Of a stretch of 64,000 nt of DNA, positions 16,644 through 25,662 are shown piece after piece. Position 1 is the first letter of the stretch. Each line of letters begins with the position of its first letter. The stretch comes from Microbacterium sp. Marseille-Q6648 (GTDB lineage Bacteria > Actinomycetota > Actinomycetes > Actinomycetales > Microbacteriaceae): assembly GCF_943181415.1 (NCBI RefSeq), contig NZ_CALPBZ010000001.1, positions 186,001 through 250,000 on the forward strand, in the 5' to 3' direction. Under the pieces are notes generated by a model. It had not been told where the DNA came from. It saw only the letters and a list, made by a program, of their open reading frames with translations, and did not search any database. Both the position numbers and the translations under genes were made by a program.

Positions 16644-18380
16644 GTGACGCTCGACCGACCCGACCACACACCGCACGAGGACGACGAGAACGCCGTCCTC
16701 GAAGAGACCGGTGGAATCGACACGGCCTCGCTCGGCTTCCTCGGCGGGGCCACCGAACAGGTGGCCGTCGTGATGCCCGCGCAGTCCGATGACGACTGGT
16801 CCGATGACGACGTGACCGGCGACGAGCTGCCGCACGATGTGCCCGCGGTGACCGCCGAGGGCGAGATCGTCGAAGACGACGCACAGCCGTCGACGGATGC
16901 CGCACCCGACGCGTGGGCGCTCGCGCACCCGTCCGACGACATCACCGACGCCGACGTGATCGAAGACGACGTGCCCTCGTCGGGCTTCGCGCCCGAGGCC
17001 GAAGCGGAGTCCGAGTACGCGTTCGCGTCGCCGGAAGCCGAGACCGTCGCGCCGGAGTACGAGTCCGCGGCGCCCGAGGCCGAGCCCGCTCGCCCCGAGG
17101 TCGAGCCGTCCGCACCGCAGCGTGCGGCATCCGATGCGGGGGAGCACCCGGTGGAGACCGGCAGCACGTCCGTGCCCGCGCCCGCACCCGTGTCCCACGC
17201 CGTGACGAACCACGCCGCGTCGTACCCCGTCGCACCCGCTGCCTCGGCGCCGCAGGCCGCCCCCGCCACGGGATCGACGCCCGTCGGCGCCCCGCCCGCG
17301 CCCACCGTGCCGGCGGCGACCGCCGCGGCGACACCGCCCGCGCGTCGCGCCGAGCTCGGCCGGCGCGACCACCGTCCCCCGCGTCCGGAGGTCACGCTCG
17401 CGTCGAAGCGGCTGGGCGAGTTCGAAGCCGACCGCGAGACCGCCGACCTGCTCACTGCGGATCGTCTGCTCGACCCCACCCACGTCGCGCGCCCCGAGCC
17501 CGAGGGTGCCTGGCAGCACCTCGTCTACACGCTCTCGGGCCACCGCATCAACCTCGGCGACAGCAAGCGCGCCCGTGCCCGCAAGGAGCTCGACGGCCGC
17601 ATCGCCGCCCCGCTCACCGGCGGCGCCCGCTTCGTGCCGGTGCTCTCGCGCAAGGGCGGAGTCGGCAAGACCACCGTCACGACCCTGCTGGGGCAGGCTC
17701 TCGCGGATGCCCGCGACGACCGCGTCATCGCGATCGACGCCAACCCCGACCGCGGCACCCTGGCCGAGCGCATCGCACGCGCGAGCGGCAAGACGGTCCG
17801 CGATCTCGTCCGGGCTCGCGACGAGGTGGTCGGCTACAACGACCTCTCGGCGATCGTCGCGCGTGACGAGACGCGGCTGGACGTCATCGCCTCGGACACC
17901 GACCCCCACGTCGCCGAGGCCTTCAGCGACGAGGACTACGACGACGTCGCCTCGCTGGCCGCGCACTACTACTCCATCGTCCTCACCGACACCGGCACCG
18001 GGATCGTGCACTCGGTCATGGGAGCGACGCTCGACCGCTCCGACCAGCTCGTGATCGTGTCGGGGCTGAGCGTGGACGAAGCCCGCCTCGCGTCCGAGAC
18101 CCTCACGTGGCTCGAGACCAACGGCTACGCCGACCGGGTGCGGAACGCCGTCGTCGTGCTCAACAACTCCCGCCCCGGCACGCCGCTCGTGCGCCCCGAG
18201 GAGCTCGACTCCCACTTCCGCTCGCGTGTCCGCGCCGTCGTGCGGATGCCGTACGACCCGCACATCGCCGCCGGCAGCGCGATCCACTACCGCGACCTCG
18301 CCCCCGAGACGCGGCAGGCCGCTCGCGAGCTCGCCGCGGTGATCGTGGAGGGTCTGCGCTCGATGGCTTCGGCGGCTTAA
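16644..18380 (+). CDS. MinD/ParA-family ATPase with long acidic Ala/Pro-rich N-terminus
   Basis: A 578-residue protein. GTG 16644 is favoured because GGAG lies 9 nt before it; ATG 16635 and TTG 16629 are alternatives. Roughly the first 240 residues are low-complexity, rich in Asp/Glu then Ala/Pro, with repeats such as EAEPARPEVEPSAP and no membrane helix. Residues about 310-578 form the ATPase: VLSRKGGVGKTT with Lys337, AIDANPDRGTL and IVLTDTGTGIVHS in place of the usual Walker B. This layout resembles actinobacterial MinD-like proteins with a disordered head (as in EspI/secretion- or division-linked ATPases), but there are no type VII secretion genes nearby. Its function is unknown. The stop is 6 bp before the deformylase start. 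Confidence 0.8.
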   Translation: MTLDRPDHTPHEDDENAVLEETGGIDTASLGFLGGATEQVAVVMPAQSDDDWSDDDVTGDELPHDVPAVTAEGEIVEDDAQPSTDAAPDAWALAHPSDDITDADVIEDDVPSSGFAPEAEAESEYAFASPEAETVAPEYESAAPEAEPARPEVEPSAPQRAASDAGEHPVETGSTSVPAPAPVSHAVTNHAASYPVAPAASAPQAAPATGSTPVGAPPAPTVPAATAAATPPARRAELGRRDHRPPRPEVTLASKRLGEFEADRETADLLTADRLLDPTHVARPEPEGAWQHLVYTLSGHRINLGDSKRARARKELDGRIAAPLTGGARFVPVLSRKGGVGKTTVTTLLGQALADARDDRVIAIDANPDRGTLAERIARASGKTVRDLVRARDEVVGYNDLSAIVARDETRLDVIASDTDPHVAEAFSDEDYDDVASLAAHYYSIVLTDTGTGIVHSVMGATLDRSDQLVIVSGLSVDEARLASETLTWLETNGYADRVRNAVVVLNNSRPGTPLVRPEELDSHFRSRVRAVVRMPYDPHIAAGSAIHYRDLAPETRQAARELAAVIVEGLRSMASAA

Positions 18381-18386
18381 CCCGCC

Positions 18387-18878
18387 ATGGCAGTCCGGCC
18401 CATCCGCGTCTTCGGCGACCCCGTCCTGCGCGCTCCGAGCGCGCCCATCGAGACCATCGACGACGGCGTCCGCGCGCTCGTGCGCGACCTGCTCGACACC
18501 GTGGAGCTGCCCGGCCGCGCCGGTGTGGCCGCGCCGCAGATCGGCGTGAACCTGCGCGCCTTCAGCTACAACATCGACGGGGACATCGGGTACGTGCTGA
18601 ATCCCGTGCTCGTCGAGGTCTCGGGCGACCCCGAGCCCACCGGCGAAGGCTGCCTCTCGGTGCCCGGGCTCTGGCACGATGCGCTCCGCCACCCGTGGGC
18701 GAAGGTCATCGGCATCGACCTCGACGGCAACGAGGTCGTGCTCGAGGGGGAGGGGCTGATGGCCCAGGCCCTGCAGCACGAGACCGACCATCTCGACGGC
18801 ATGCTCTACCTGCAGCGGCTCACGCCCGAGGAGCGCCGGATCGCGATGAAGGAGATCCGCGAGTCGGACTGGTTCTGA
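18387..18878 (+). CDS. def: Peptide deformylase
   Basis: A 163-residue protein with all three deformylase motifs: GVAAPQIG (46-53), EGCLSVP with metal ligand Cys89, and QHETDHLDG with His131, Glu132 and His135. It removes the formyl group from the N-terminal Met of new proteins, using Fe2+ or another divalent metal. It follows the ParA-like gene by 6 bp and is probably co-transcribed with it. A strong hairpin terminator follows its stop codon. Confidence 0.95.
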   Translation: MAVRPIRVFGDPVLRAPSAPIETIDDGVRALVRDLLDTVELPGRAGVAAPQIGVNLRAFSYNIDGDIGYVLNPVLVEVSGDPEPTGEGCLSVPGLWHDALRHPWAKVIGIDLDGNEVVLEGEGLMAQALQHETDHLDGMLYLQRLTPEERRIAMKEIRESDWF

Positions 18879-18883
18879 CGCGC

Positions 18884-18917
18884 GGAGCCCCACACCTCCG
18901 CAGAGGCGTGGGGCTCC
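18884..18917. terminator. Bidirectional terminator between def and the acyl-CoA synthetase
   Basis: Perfect 10-bp stem (GGAGCCCCAC at 18884-18893 with GTGGGGCTCC at 18908-18917), extended inside the loop by CCTC/GAGG pairing. It lies 5 bp after the deformylase stop and 15 bp from the end of the convergent acyl-CoA synthetase gene, so it can serve both. Confidence 0.75.
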
Positions 18918-18932
18918 GGCATCCGCTCTGCC

Positions 18933-20759
18933 TTACGGCAGCGAGACGTTCGACGTGTTGACGGGCGCGGCGTAGATCTCGTCGATGTCCTTGGCGAAGT
19001 CCGACATGATCACGTTGCGCTTGATGCTCATCTTCGGCGTGAGGTGACCGCTGGCCTCGCTCCACTCGGTGGGGAGGATCGTGAACTTGCGGATCGACTC
19101 GGCCCGCGAGACGCGTTTGTTGGCGATGTCGACGGCCTTCTGCACCTCGGCGCGCACGGCCTCGTTCTTCGCCGCCTCGTCCAGCGACATGTCGCCCGGC
19201 AGACCGTTGTTCGACAGCCACGTCGGCAGCATCTCGGAATCGAGGGTGATCAGCGCCGAGATGAACGGCTTCTGGTCGCCGACGACGACGACCTGGCCGA
19301 CGATCGGGTTGGAGCGGATGGGGTCCTCGAGCGCCGCGGGCGCGACGTTCTTGCCGCCGGCGGTGACGATGATCTCCTTCTTGCGGCCGGTGATCGTGAG
19401 GAAGCCCTCGCTGTCGAACGAGCCGATGTCGCCGGTGCGGAACCAGTCTCCGTCGAACGCCTCGGCGGTCGCCTCGGGGTTGCGCCAGTACTCCTTGAAG
19501 ACGTTGATGCCGCGCACCTCGATCTCGCCGTCCTCGCCGAGGCGAACGCCGACGCCGGGGAGCACGGGACCGACGGTGCCGATCTTCGACTTCGTGGCGA
19601 GGTTCACCGTCGCCGGCGCGGTGGTCTCGGTGAGACCGTAGCCCTCGAGGATCGTCACGCCCAGGCTGTGGAAGAAGTGCCCGAGGCGCTCACCCAGCGG
19701 CGCCGAGCCCGACACGGCGTAGACGACCTTGCCGCCCATGGCGGTGCGCAGCTTGCTGTAGACGAGCTTGTCGAAGAGGCGGAACTTCAGCTGCATGCTG
19801 AGCGGGATCTTCTTGCCCTCCTGCTGCATCTTCGAGTGCTCGATCGCCGTGTGGGCGGCGGTGCGGAAGATCCGGCCCTTGCCGCCGGCCTCGGCCTTCT
19901 GCTCGGCCGAGTTGTACACCTTCTCGAACACGCGCGGCACGGCCAGCAGGAACGTCGGCTGGAACGACCCGAGCGCGGGCAGCAGCTGCTTGGTGTCGGG
20001 CTGGTGGCCCGTCTTCACGCCGGCGTGGATGTCGAGGATGGAGATGAACCGCGCGAACACGTGCGCGGTCGTGATGAACAGCAGCGTCGACGCGCCCGGA
20101 ACCGAGACGACCTCGCTGAGGGCCTTGGCGGAGTTGCGGCACAGCTCCACGAAGTTGCTGTGCGTGAGCACGCACCCCTTCGGGCGGCCGGTCGAGCCCG
20201 ACGTGTAGATGAGCGTGGCGATGTCGGAGCCCACGGCGATCTGCCGGCGGCGCTGGATCTCGTCGTCGCTGACACCGGTTCCCTCCGACACCAGCGTGTC
20301 GAGGTCTCCGCGGTGCATCTCCCACGCCTTCCGCACGAGCGGAAGGTCGGCCTGGACCTCTTCGAGGCGCGAGGTGTGGTCGGCGGACTCGGTGATGCAG
20401 GCGATCGCGCCGGAGTCCGAGAGGATCCACGAGATCTGGTCGGGCGAGCTGGTCTCGTAGATCGGGACCATGACCGCGCCGGCGTAGAAGAGGGCGAAGT
20501 CGACGAGCGTCCAGTCGTAGGTGGTCTTGGCGATGAAGCCGACCTTGTCGCCGGGCTCGATGCCGGCGGCGACCAGGCCCCTGGCCAGGGCGATCACCTG
20601 CTTCTCGAAATCGGCGGCGGTGACGTCGCGCCAGCCGTCGCCGTCGGGAACGGCGAACAGCGCGAGATTCGGGGTCGCTTTGACACGCTCGGCGAGGAGG
20701 TCGGACACCCCCGCCTGGGGGTCGGCTGTGACGATGGCGGGGACTTCGAATTGGACCAC
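18933..20759 (-). CDS. Long-chain fatty acid-CoA ligase (FadD15-like)
   Basis: A 608-residue protein. GTG 20759 is preceded by AAGGAG at 7 nt spacing. It carries the AMP-forming motif YTSGSTGRPKG, the EGYGLTETTAP segment, the TGDIGSFDSEGFLTITGRKKEII hinge region broken over the second half, and a C-terminal Lys in SGHLTPKMSIKR. It activates fatty acids to acyl-CoA via acyl-AMP. It is close in plan to the FadD15/FACL group of actinobacteria. The gene is divergent from the glucokinase/acyltransferase pair that follows, and with it makes a small lipid and sugar activation group. Confidence 0.92.
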   Translation of the reverse strand: MVQFEVPAIVTADPQAGVSDLLAERVKATPNLALFAVPDGDGWRDVTAADFEKQVIALARGLVAAGIEPGDKVGFIAKTTYDWTLVDFALFYAGAVMVPIYETSSPDQISWILSDSGAIACITESADHTSRLEEVQADLPLVRKAWEMHRGDLDTLVSEGTGVSDDEIQRRRQIAVGSDIATLIYTSGSTGRPKGCVLTHSNFVELCRNSAKALSEVVSVPGASTLLFITTAHVFARFISILDIHAGVKTGHQPDTKQLLPALGSFQPTFLLAVPRVFEKVYNSAEQKAEAGGKGRIFRTAAHTAIEHSKMQQEGKKIPLSMQLKFRLFDKLVYSKLRTAMGGKVVYAVSGSAPLGERLGHFFHSLGVTILEGYGLTETTAPATVNLATKSKIGTVGPVLPGVGVRLGEDGEIEVRGINVFKEYWRNPEATAEAFDGDWFRTGDIGSFDSEGFLTITGRKKEIIVTAGGKNVAPAALEDPIRSNPIVGQVVVVGDQKPFISALITLDSEMLPTWLSNNGLPGDMSLDEAAKNEAVRAEVQKAVDIANKRVSRAESIRKFTILPTEWSEASGHLTPKMSIKRNVIMSDFAKDIDEIYAAPVNTSNVSLP

Positions 20760-20857
20760 GGCAACTCCTTCGGTACCGGTCGGGCAGGGGGAGGTCGTGA
20801 TCGAGTCTAACCACACGGACCGGCGTCACAGCGGGAGTGCGCGGGACGCGCCGCGGC

Positions 20858-20863
20858 TAGACT
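20858..20863 (+). promoter_or_regulatory. -10 box TAGACT for the ROK kinase
   Basis: TAGACT predicts a transcript start near 20870. The leader then carries GGAGGG at 20892-20897 in front of the GTG at 20904. Confidence 0.45.
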
Positions 20864-20903
20864 GCAAGGCGCCGTCGCGCCCGCGCCGGCCGGAGGGAGT
20901 GCG

Positions 20904-21839
20904 GTGTTCAGGGTCGGAATCGACATCGGCGGAACCAAGATCGCCGGCGGCGTGGTGGACGAGACCGGACGGATCATCGAGAAGGTCCGCGTCGACACCC
21001 CGACCGACACCGTCGAACTCGCCGACGCCGTCGTGAACATGGTCCGTCACCTCTCACTGCACCACGAGGTCGTCGCCACCGGCGTCGCCGCCGCCGGGTT
21101 CATCGACCGCGATCGCGCGACCGTCATCCACGCCCCGAACATCGCGTGGCGCAACGAGCCGCTCAAGGCCATCTTCGAGAGCCGCCTCGGCATGCCCGTC
21201 GCGATCGAGAACGACGCCAACGCCGCTGGCTGGGCCGAGTTCCGCTACGGCGCCGGCCGCGACGTCGACCACATGATGATGCTGACCATGGGCACCGGCG
21301 TCGGCGGCGCGGTCATCCTCGACGGCAAGCTCTACCGCGGCGGCCACGGCATCGGCGGCGAACTCGGCCACGTGCGCTTCACCCGCGACGGACTCCCGTG
21401 CGGCTGCGGGCAGAACGGCTGCCTCGAGCAGTACGCGTCGGGCCGCGCCCTGCAGCGCGAGGCGAACAGCATCGCGGTTGCCGGGGGCATCGGCGCGGGA
21501 CTGGCCGCGCTCCGCGCCGAGAAGGGCACCATCAGCGGTCCGGCGATCTCGCGACTCGTGCTGGCCGGCGACGAGGGCGCTGTCGAAGCGCTCCGCCGCG
21601 TCGCGACCGCTCTCGGCGAGGCGTGCGGCGGCTTCCAGGCCGCCCTCGACCCGGAGCTCTTCGTCATCGGCGGCGGCGTCGCCCAGCTCGGCGAGGACCT
21701 CCTCGGTCCCGTGCGGCTGGCGTACGAGACGTCGCTGCCGGGCTACGGCGACCGCCCCGTCGCCGAATTCGCCATCGCCCAGCTCGGCAACGACGCCGGT
21801 CTGATCGGCGCCGCGGATCTGGCCGTCGTGGAGGCTTGA
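20904..21839 (+). CDS. glk: ROK-family glucokinase
   Basis: A 311-residue protein from GTG 20904, with GGAGGG 7 nt before it. It has the N-terminal phosphate loop GIDIGGTKIAGGVVD, the ATP-site MGTGVGGAVI and the ROK signature with zinc ligands (GHVRF, CGCGQNGCLEQYASG). It phosphorylates glucose to glucose 6-phosphate with ATP; polyphosphate use is possible but not shown by motifs. It is followed 2 bp later by a PlsC-type acyltransferase and is likely co-transcribed with it. Confidence 0.88.
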   Translation: MFRVGIDIGGTKIAGGVVDETGRIIEKVRVDTPTDTVELADAVVNMVRHLSLHHEVVATGVAAAGFIDRDRATVIHAPNIAWRNEPLKAIFESRLGMPVAIENDANAAGWAEFRYGAGRDVDHMMMLTMGTGVGGAVILDGKLYRGGHGIGGELGHVRFTRDGLPCGCGQNGCLEQYASGRALQREANSIAVAGGIGAGLAALRAEKGTISGPAISRLVLAGDEGAVEALRRVATALGEACGGFQAALDPELFVIGGGVAQLGEDLLGPVRLAYETSLPGYGDRPVAEFAIAQLGNDAGLIGAADLAVVEA

Positions 21840-21841
21840 CG

Positions 21842-22540
21842 ATGTTCTACTGGCTGATGAAGTACGTGGTGATCGGACCGATCGTCAAAGCGATCTTCCG
21901 CCCGTGGATCGTCGGCCGCCGGAACGTCCCCGCCACGGGCGGCGCCATCCTCGCGAGCAACCACCTGTCGTTCGTCGACTCCGTCATCCTGCCGCTCATG
22001 ATCGACCGGCCGGTGTCCTTCCTCGCCAAGAGCGACTACTTCACCGGCAAAGGTCTCAAGGGCTGGGCGACCCGCGTCTTCTTCAAGGCCACCGGACAGC
22101 TGCCGATCGACCGCTCCGGCGGAAAGGCCTCCGAAGCATCGCTCAACACCGGACTGCAGGTGCTCGGCGGGGGAGACCTGCTGGGCATCTACCCCGAGGG
22201 CACGCGCAGCCCCGACGGCAAGCTGTACCGGGGTCGCACCGGCATCGCGCGCATGGCGCTCGAGGCAGGGGTGCCGGTCGTGCCGCTGGTCATGGTCGAC
22301 ACCGACACGATGCTGCCGATCGGACACCGCGTGCCCCGCGTCGTGCGGGTGGGCATCGTCATCGGCGAGCCGCTGGATTTCTCGCGATACGCCGGCATGG
22401 AATCCGACCGCTACATCCTCCGCTCGATCACGGACGAGATCATGGTCGCCCTGCAGCGACTCGGCGAGCAGGAGTACGAGGACGTGTACGCCTCGACGGT
22501 CAAGGACCGGCTGAAGCCCCGCGCCGTCGCCACTCGCTGA
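21842..22540 (+). CDS. 1-acylglycerol-3-phosphate acyltransferase family protein (PlsC-like)
   Basis: A 232-residue protein. It has the acyltransferase motifs NHLSFVDS (HX4D), GQLPIDRSGGK and YPEGTRSPDGKLYRGRTG. The N-terminus (FYWLMKYVVIGPIVKAIF) is a membrane-binding helix. Members transfer an acyl chain to lysophosphatidic acid or related lipids at the inner side of the membrane. It starts 2 bp after the ROK kinase stop. The pairing of these two genes beside aroG is common in actinobacteria. Confidence 0.88.
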   Translation: MFYWLMKYVVIGPIVKAIFRPWIVGRRNVPATGGAILASNHLSFVDSVILPLMIDRPVSFLAKSDYFTGKGLKGWATRVFFKATGQLPIDRSGGKASEASLNTGLQVLGGGDLLGIYPEGTRSPDGKLYRGRTGIARMALEAGVPVVPLVMVDTDTMLPIGHRVPRVVRVGIVIGEPLDFSRYAGMESDRYILRSITDEIMVALQRLGEQEYEDVYASTVKDRLKPRAVATR

Positions 22541-22564
22541 CCCCGCTCGACGCGGCGCGCGGGG

Positions 22565-22655
22565 CAGGGCGGTGACGCCGCGGACACCCGGCGGTGAGGC
22601 CCGTCGGGACAGGGCGGTGACGCCCGCGGGCGCAGGGCGGTGACGCCCGCCGTCA
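22565..22655. repeat. 22-23-bp tandem repeat with GGCG-N4-CGCC core
   Basis: The 15-mer CAGGGCGGTGACGCC occurs at 22565, 22610 and 22633, and a decayed copy (GGCGGTGAGGCC) lies near 22590, giving a 22-23-bp period. The core GGCGGTGACGCC is itself an inverted repeat (GGCG/CGCC). It fills the gap between the acyltransferase stop and the aroG promoter. Function unknown. Confidence 0.65.
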
Positions 22656-22684
22656 TGCGGCGGATCGGCGCCCGGGTGCGCGAC

Positions 22685-22690
22685 TAGAAT
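22685..22690 (+). promoter_or_regulatory. -10 box TAGAAT for aroG, leaderless arrangement
   Basis: TAGAAT is followed by 6 bp and then the ATG at 22697, so the expected transcription start is the start codon. A GAGGG lies between, but it is too close to the ATG to act as a normal ribosome site. Confidence 0.6.
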
Positions 22691-22696
22691 CGAGGG

Positions 22697-24034
22697 ATGC
22701 TTCAGCAGATCGACGCGCTCGACCACTGGCGGACCCTGCCCATCAAGCAGCAGCCGAAGTGGCCCGACGCGGAGGCGGTCGCCGCGGTCTCGGCAGAGAT
22801 CGCCACGCTCCCGCCGCTGGTGTTCGCCGGCGAGGTGGACAACCTCCGCGAGCGACTGGCGCGCGCGGCATCCGGTCGGGCTTTCCTGCTGCAGGGCGGC
22901 GACTGCGCCGAGACCTTCGCGGGCGCGACGGCCGAGCAGATCCGCAACCGCATCAAGACCGTCCTGCAGATGGCGGTCGTGCTGACCTACGGCGCCTCGA
23001 TGCCGATCGTGAAGATGGGACGCATGGCGGGTCAGTTCGCCAAGCCGCGCTCGAGCGACTCCGAGACCCGCGGCGACGTGACGCTTCCCGCCTACCGCGG
23101 CGACATCGTCAACGGGTTCGACTTCACCGAGGGCTCGCGCCAGGCCGACCCGCAGCGTCTGCTGAAGGGCTACCACACCGCCGCGTCGACGATCAATCTG
23201 ATCCGCGCGTTCACGCAGGGTGGCTTTGCAGATCTTCGCGAGGTGCATTCGTGGAACAAGGGCTTCGCGCAGAATCCTGCGAATCAGCAGTACGAGCGCC
23301 TGGCGTCCGAGATCGATCGCGCCATCAAGTTCATGGAAGCCGCCGGAGCGAACTTCGACGAGCTGCGCGGGGTGGAGTTCTACACCGGGCACGAGGGCCT
23401 GCTCATGGACTACGAGCGCCCCATGACCCGCATCGACTCGCGAACCGGCACGCCGTACAACACATCGGCGCACTTCCTGTGGATCGGCGAGCGCACCCGC
23501 GAGCTCGACGGCGCGCACGTGGACTACTTCTCCAAGATCCGCAACCCGATCGGCGTGAAGCTCGGTCCGACCACCTCGGCCGACACCGCCCTCGCGCTCA
23601 TCGACAAGCTCGACCCCGAGCGCGAGCCCGGGCGTCTGACGTTCATCACGCGCATGGGAGCGGGCAAGATCCGCGACGCTCTTCCGCCGCTGCTCGAGGC
23701 CGTGCGCGACGCCGGCGCCACCCCGCTGTGGGTCACCGACCCGATGCACGGCAACGGCATCACCACCCCCACCGGCTACAAGACGCGTCGCTTCGACGAC
23801 GTCGTGGACGAGGTCCGCGGGTTCTTCGAGGCGCACCGTGCCGTCGGGACCTTCCCGGGCGGCATCCACGTCGAACTCACCGGTGACGACGTCACCGAGT
23901 GCCTCGGCGGTTCCGAGATGATCGACGAGGCCACGCTCGCGACGCGGTACGAGTCGCTGTGCGACCCGCGCCTGAACCACATGCAGTCGCTGGAGCTGGC
24001 CTTCCTCGTGGCCGAGGAGCTCGAGAAGCGCTGA
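22697..24034 (+). CDS. aroG: 3-deoxy-7-phosphoheptulonate synthase, class II
   Basis: A 445-residue protein matching the class II (plant/AroG of Mycobacterium) DAHP synthase in length and motifs: QGGDCAETF near residue 67, KMGRMAGQFAKPRSS, PAYRGDIVNGF, HEGLLMDYERP, RMGAGKIRD and WVTDPMHGNG. It joins phosphoenolpyruvate and erythrose 4-phosphate, the first step of aromatic amino-acid synthesis. A divalent metal is bound by the Cys of GGDC together with the later His, Glu and Asp. Followed by palindrome array C. Confidence 0.96.
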   Translation: MLQQIDALDHWRTLPIKQQPKWPDAEAVAAVSAEIATLPPLVFAGEVDNLRERLARAASGRAFLLQGGDCAETFAGATAEQIRNRIKTVLQMAVVLTYGASMPIVKMGRMAGQFAKPRSSDSETRGDVTLPAYRGDIVNGFDFTEGSRQADPQRLLKGYHTAASTINLIRAFTQGGFADLREVHSWNKGFAQNPANQQYERLASEIDRAIKFMEAAGANFDELRGVEFYTGHEGLLMDYERPMTRIDSRTGTPYNTSAHFLWIGERTRELDGAHVDYFSKIRNPIGVKLGPTTSADTALALIDKLDPEREPGRLTFITRMGAGKIRDALPPLLEAVRDAGATPLWVTDPMHGNGITTPTGYKTRRFDDVVDEVRGFFEAHRAVGTFPGGIHVELTGDDVTECLGGSEMIDEATLATRYESLCDPRLNHMQSLELAFLVAEELEKR

Positions 24035-24088
24035 CCTGCGCGGGGCGCGCTGCCGGGAGACGCGCGGGGCGCGGGTCGTCTGGTGCGT

Positions 24089-24461
24089 GAGCCGTCAGTT
24101 GTGTCGGGTTCGGGCGGGTTGAGCCGACGGGAGTGACGGCTCGGTGAGGACTGTGGGTGCGGCATCCGGCCCGGGGGTTTCTTGGTGCGTGAGCCGTCAG
24201 TTGTGTCGGGTTCGCGGGGGTTGAGGCGACGGGAGTGACGGCTCGGTGAGGGCCGTGGGTGCGGCATCCGGCCCGTGGGTTTTCTTGGTGCGCGAGCCGT
24301 CAGTTGTGTCGGGTTCGGGTGGGGTTGAGGCGACCGGAGTGACGGCTCGGTGAGGGCTGTGGGGGCGGCATCCGGCCCGGCGGGGGGTCGCGAGCGCTCC
24401 GGTGCGCGAGCCGTCACGTGTGTCGGGATTGCGACCGCGAAGACGACAGGAATGACGGCTC
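24089..24461. repeat. 54-bp palindrome array C (4 units, about 103-bp period)
   Basis: Units at 24089-24142, 24191-24244, 24294-24348 (55 bp) and 24408-24461. Starts are 102, 103 and 114 bp apart. Left arms of the first three read GAGCCGTCAGTTGTGTC, unlike other arrays, and right arms read GACGGGAGTGACGGCTC or close. Spacers share GTGCGGCATCCGGCCC and GGTTTTCTTGGTGCG variants. The array occupies almost all of the 517-bp gap between aroG and the nuclease-fold gene, the only one of the four arrays between genes in the same direction. Confidence 0.9.
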
Positions 24462-24551
24462 GGCGAACGTGACGGCCGTGTGAGCGGCGCTGATCTCCGG
24501 GGCTGTGGAGAACTCGGCGGCCGTGTCGCCGCGGCCGGGCAGGATCGACGG

Positions 24552-25637
24552 ATGCCGAGACGTGCACGCGACCCTCTGCCCGACCCGCTCGGGAGCGGAC
24601 CCTTCGAGTTCGGCGAGGCGCGCGAGGCCGACATCGGGCGCGGCCGACTGCGGCGCGATGACATCTCGCATCCGCACCGCGGGCTCTACGTCCCCGCCGG
24701 CACGGTGCCGGAGGGGATCGAGGGTCGTTGTGAAGCGCTGCTCCCGTTGCTGGGTCCCGGCCAGTGGTTCAGTCACGCGACGGCGGCGCGACTGTGGGGG
24801 ATGCCGCTTCCGAAGCCGTACCGCGACGACGAGACGCTCCATGTGATCTCGCTCGCCGACGACGAGGCCAACGGTCGGTCGCTCCGGATGCGCAGGCCGG
24901 GTGTGTCCGGCTGGGAGGGTCGGAGCGCGCGGGGTGAGGTGCGCGGCATCCTGCCTGTCATCAGCCCGGCGGACGTGTGGGGTCAGCTCGCGACGCGTGG
25001 GGCGACCGCCACGGGAGTCACGCTCACGCGGGAATGGCTGGTGGCGGTCGGCGATCACCTGCTCACGGGGCCGCGTCTGCACGGTCGGCGTCATCCGCTC
25101 TGCACGCGGGCGCAGCTGGAGGACGCCGCCGCCCGGCGTCGCGGCGCGAGAGGCGCGCGGGCGTTGGAGTGGGCGCTCGAGCGGGTGCGCGAACCGGTCG
25201 ACTCGCCGAAAGAGACGCAGTTGCGGATGGGACTGGTGGCGCTCGGGCTTCCCGAGCCGGAGGTCCAGGTCGCGGTCGACACCGCCGAGGGCGTTCAGCA
25301 TGCGGATCTCGGGTATCGGCGCGCGCGGCTGCTGCTCGAGTACCAGGGCGAGGAGCATCGCGTGTCGCGCCAGCGGTGGCTGCGGGACCTCCGGCGGGTG
25401 CAACTCATGCAGGACGCCGGTTTCCACGTGATGCTCGTCGGTGCCGACGACGTCGACGATGCCGACGCCAGCAGGGCGGACGCAGGGGACGCGGTGGGGT
25501 CGGGCACCATGTCGGGATCGGGTGGTGGTTCCTCGGGAGATTCGGCCGCGGGATTCGGACCTCTGCCCGGCCCCGGCCTCGTCGCCCTGGCCGCTCGCGT
25601 TCGGCGGGCACTGGCGGGGGAGTCGTTCGGACGCTGA
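24552..25637 (+). CDS. AbiEi/Vsr-like protein of unknown function flanked by repeat arrays
   Basis: A 361-residue protein; ATG 24552 follows an AGGA. The N-terminal part (about 20-140) resembles the AbiEi-type antitoxin fold often annotated in actinobacteria: a winged-helix-like HRGLYVPAG, then FSHATAARLWGMPLP. The C-terminal part (about 215-300) looks like a DUF559/Vsr-type nuclease fold: Glu221 in DSPKETQLR, Asp252 in HADLGY and EYQGEEH (263-269), then WLRDLRRVQLMQDAGFHVMLV. A Gly/Ser-rich stretch (SGTMSGSGGGSSGDS) precedes the last helix. Such proteins are frequent, often in several copies, in Microbacterium, but have no assigned role. It is flanked on both sides by palindrome arrays (C and D), the only gene here so placed. 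Confidence 0.7.
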   Translation: MPRRARDPLPDPLGSGPFEFGEAREADIGRGRLRRDDISHPHRGLYVPAGTVPEGIEGRCEALLPLLGPGQWFSHATAARLWGMPLPKPYRDDETLHVISLADDEANGRSLRMRRPGVSGWEGRSARGEVRGILPVISPADVWGQLATRGATATGVTLTREWLVAVGDHLLTGPRLHGRRHPLCTRAQLEDAAARRRGARGARALEWALERVREPVDSPKETQLRMGLVALGLPEPEVQVAVDTAEGVQHADLGYRRARLLLEYQGEEHRVSRQRWLRDLRRVQLMQDAGFHVMLVGADDVDDADASRADAGDAVGSGTMSGSGGGSSGDSAAGFGPLPGPGLVALAARVRRALAGESFGR

Positions 25638-25662
25638 GCCCGCCGCCCCGTTCCGAGCTCGC

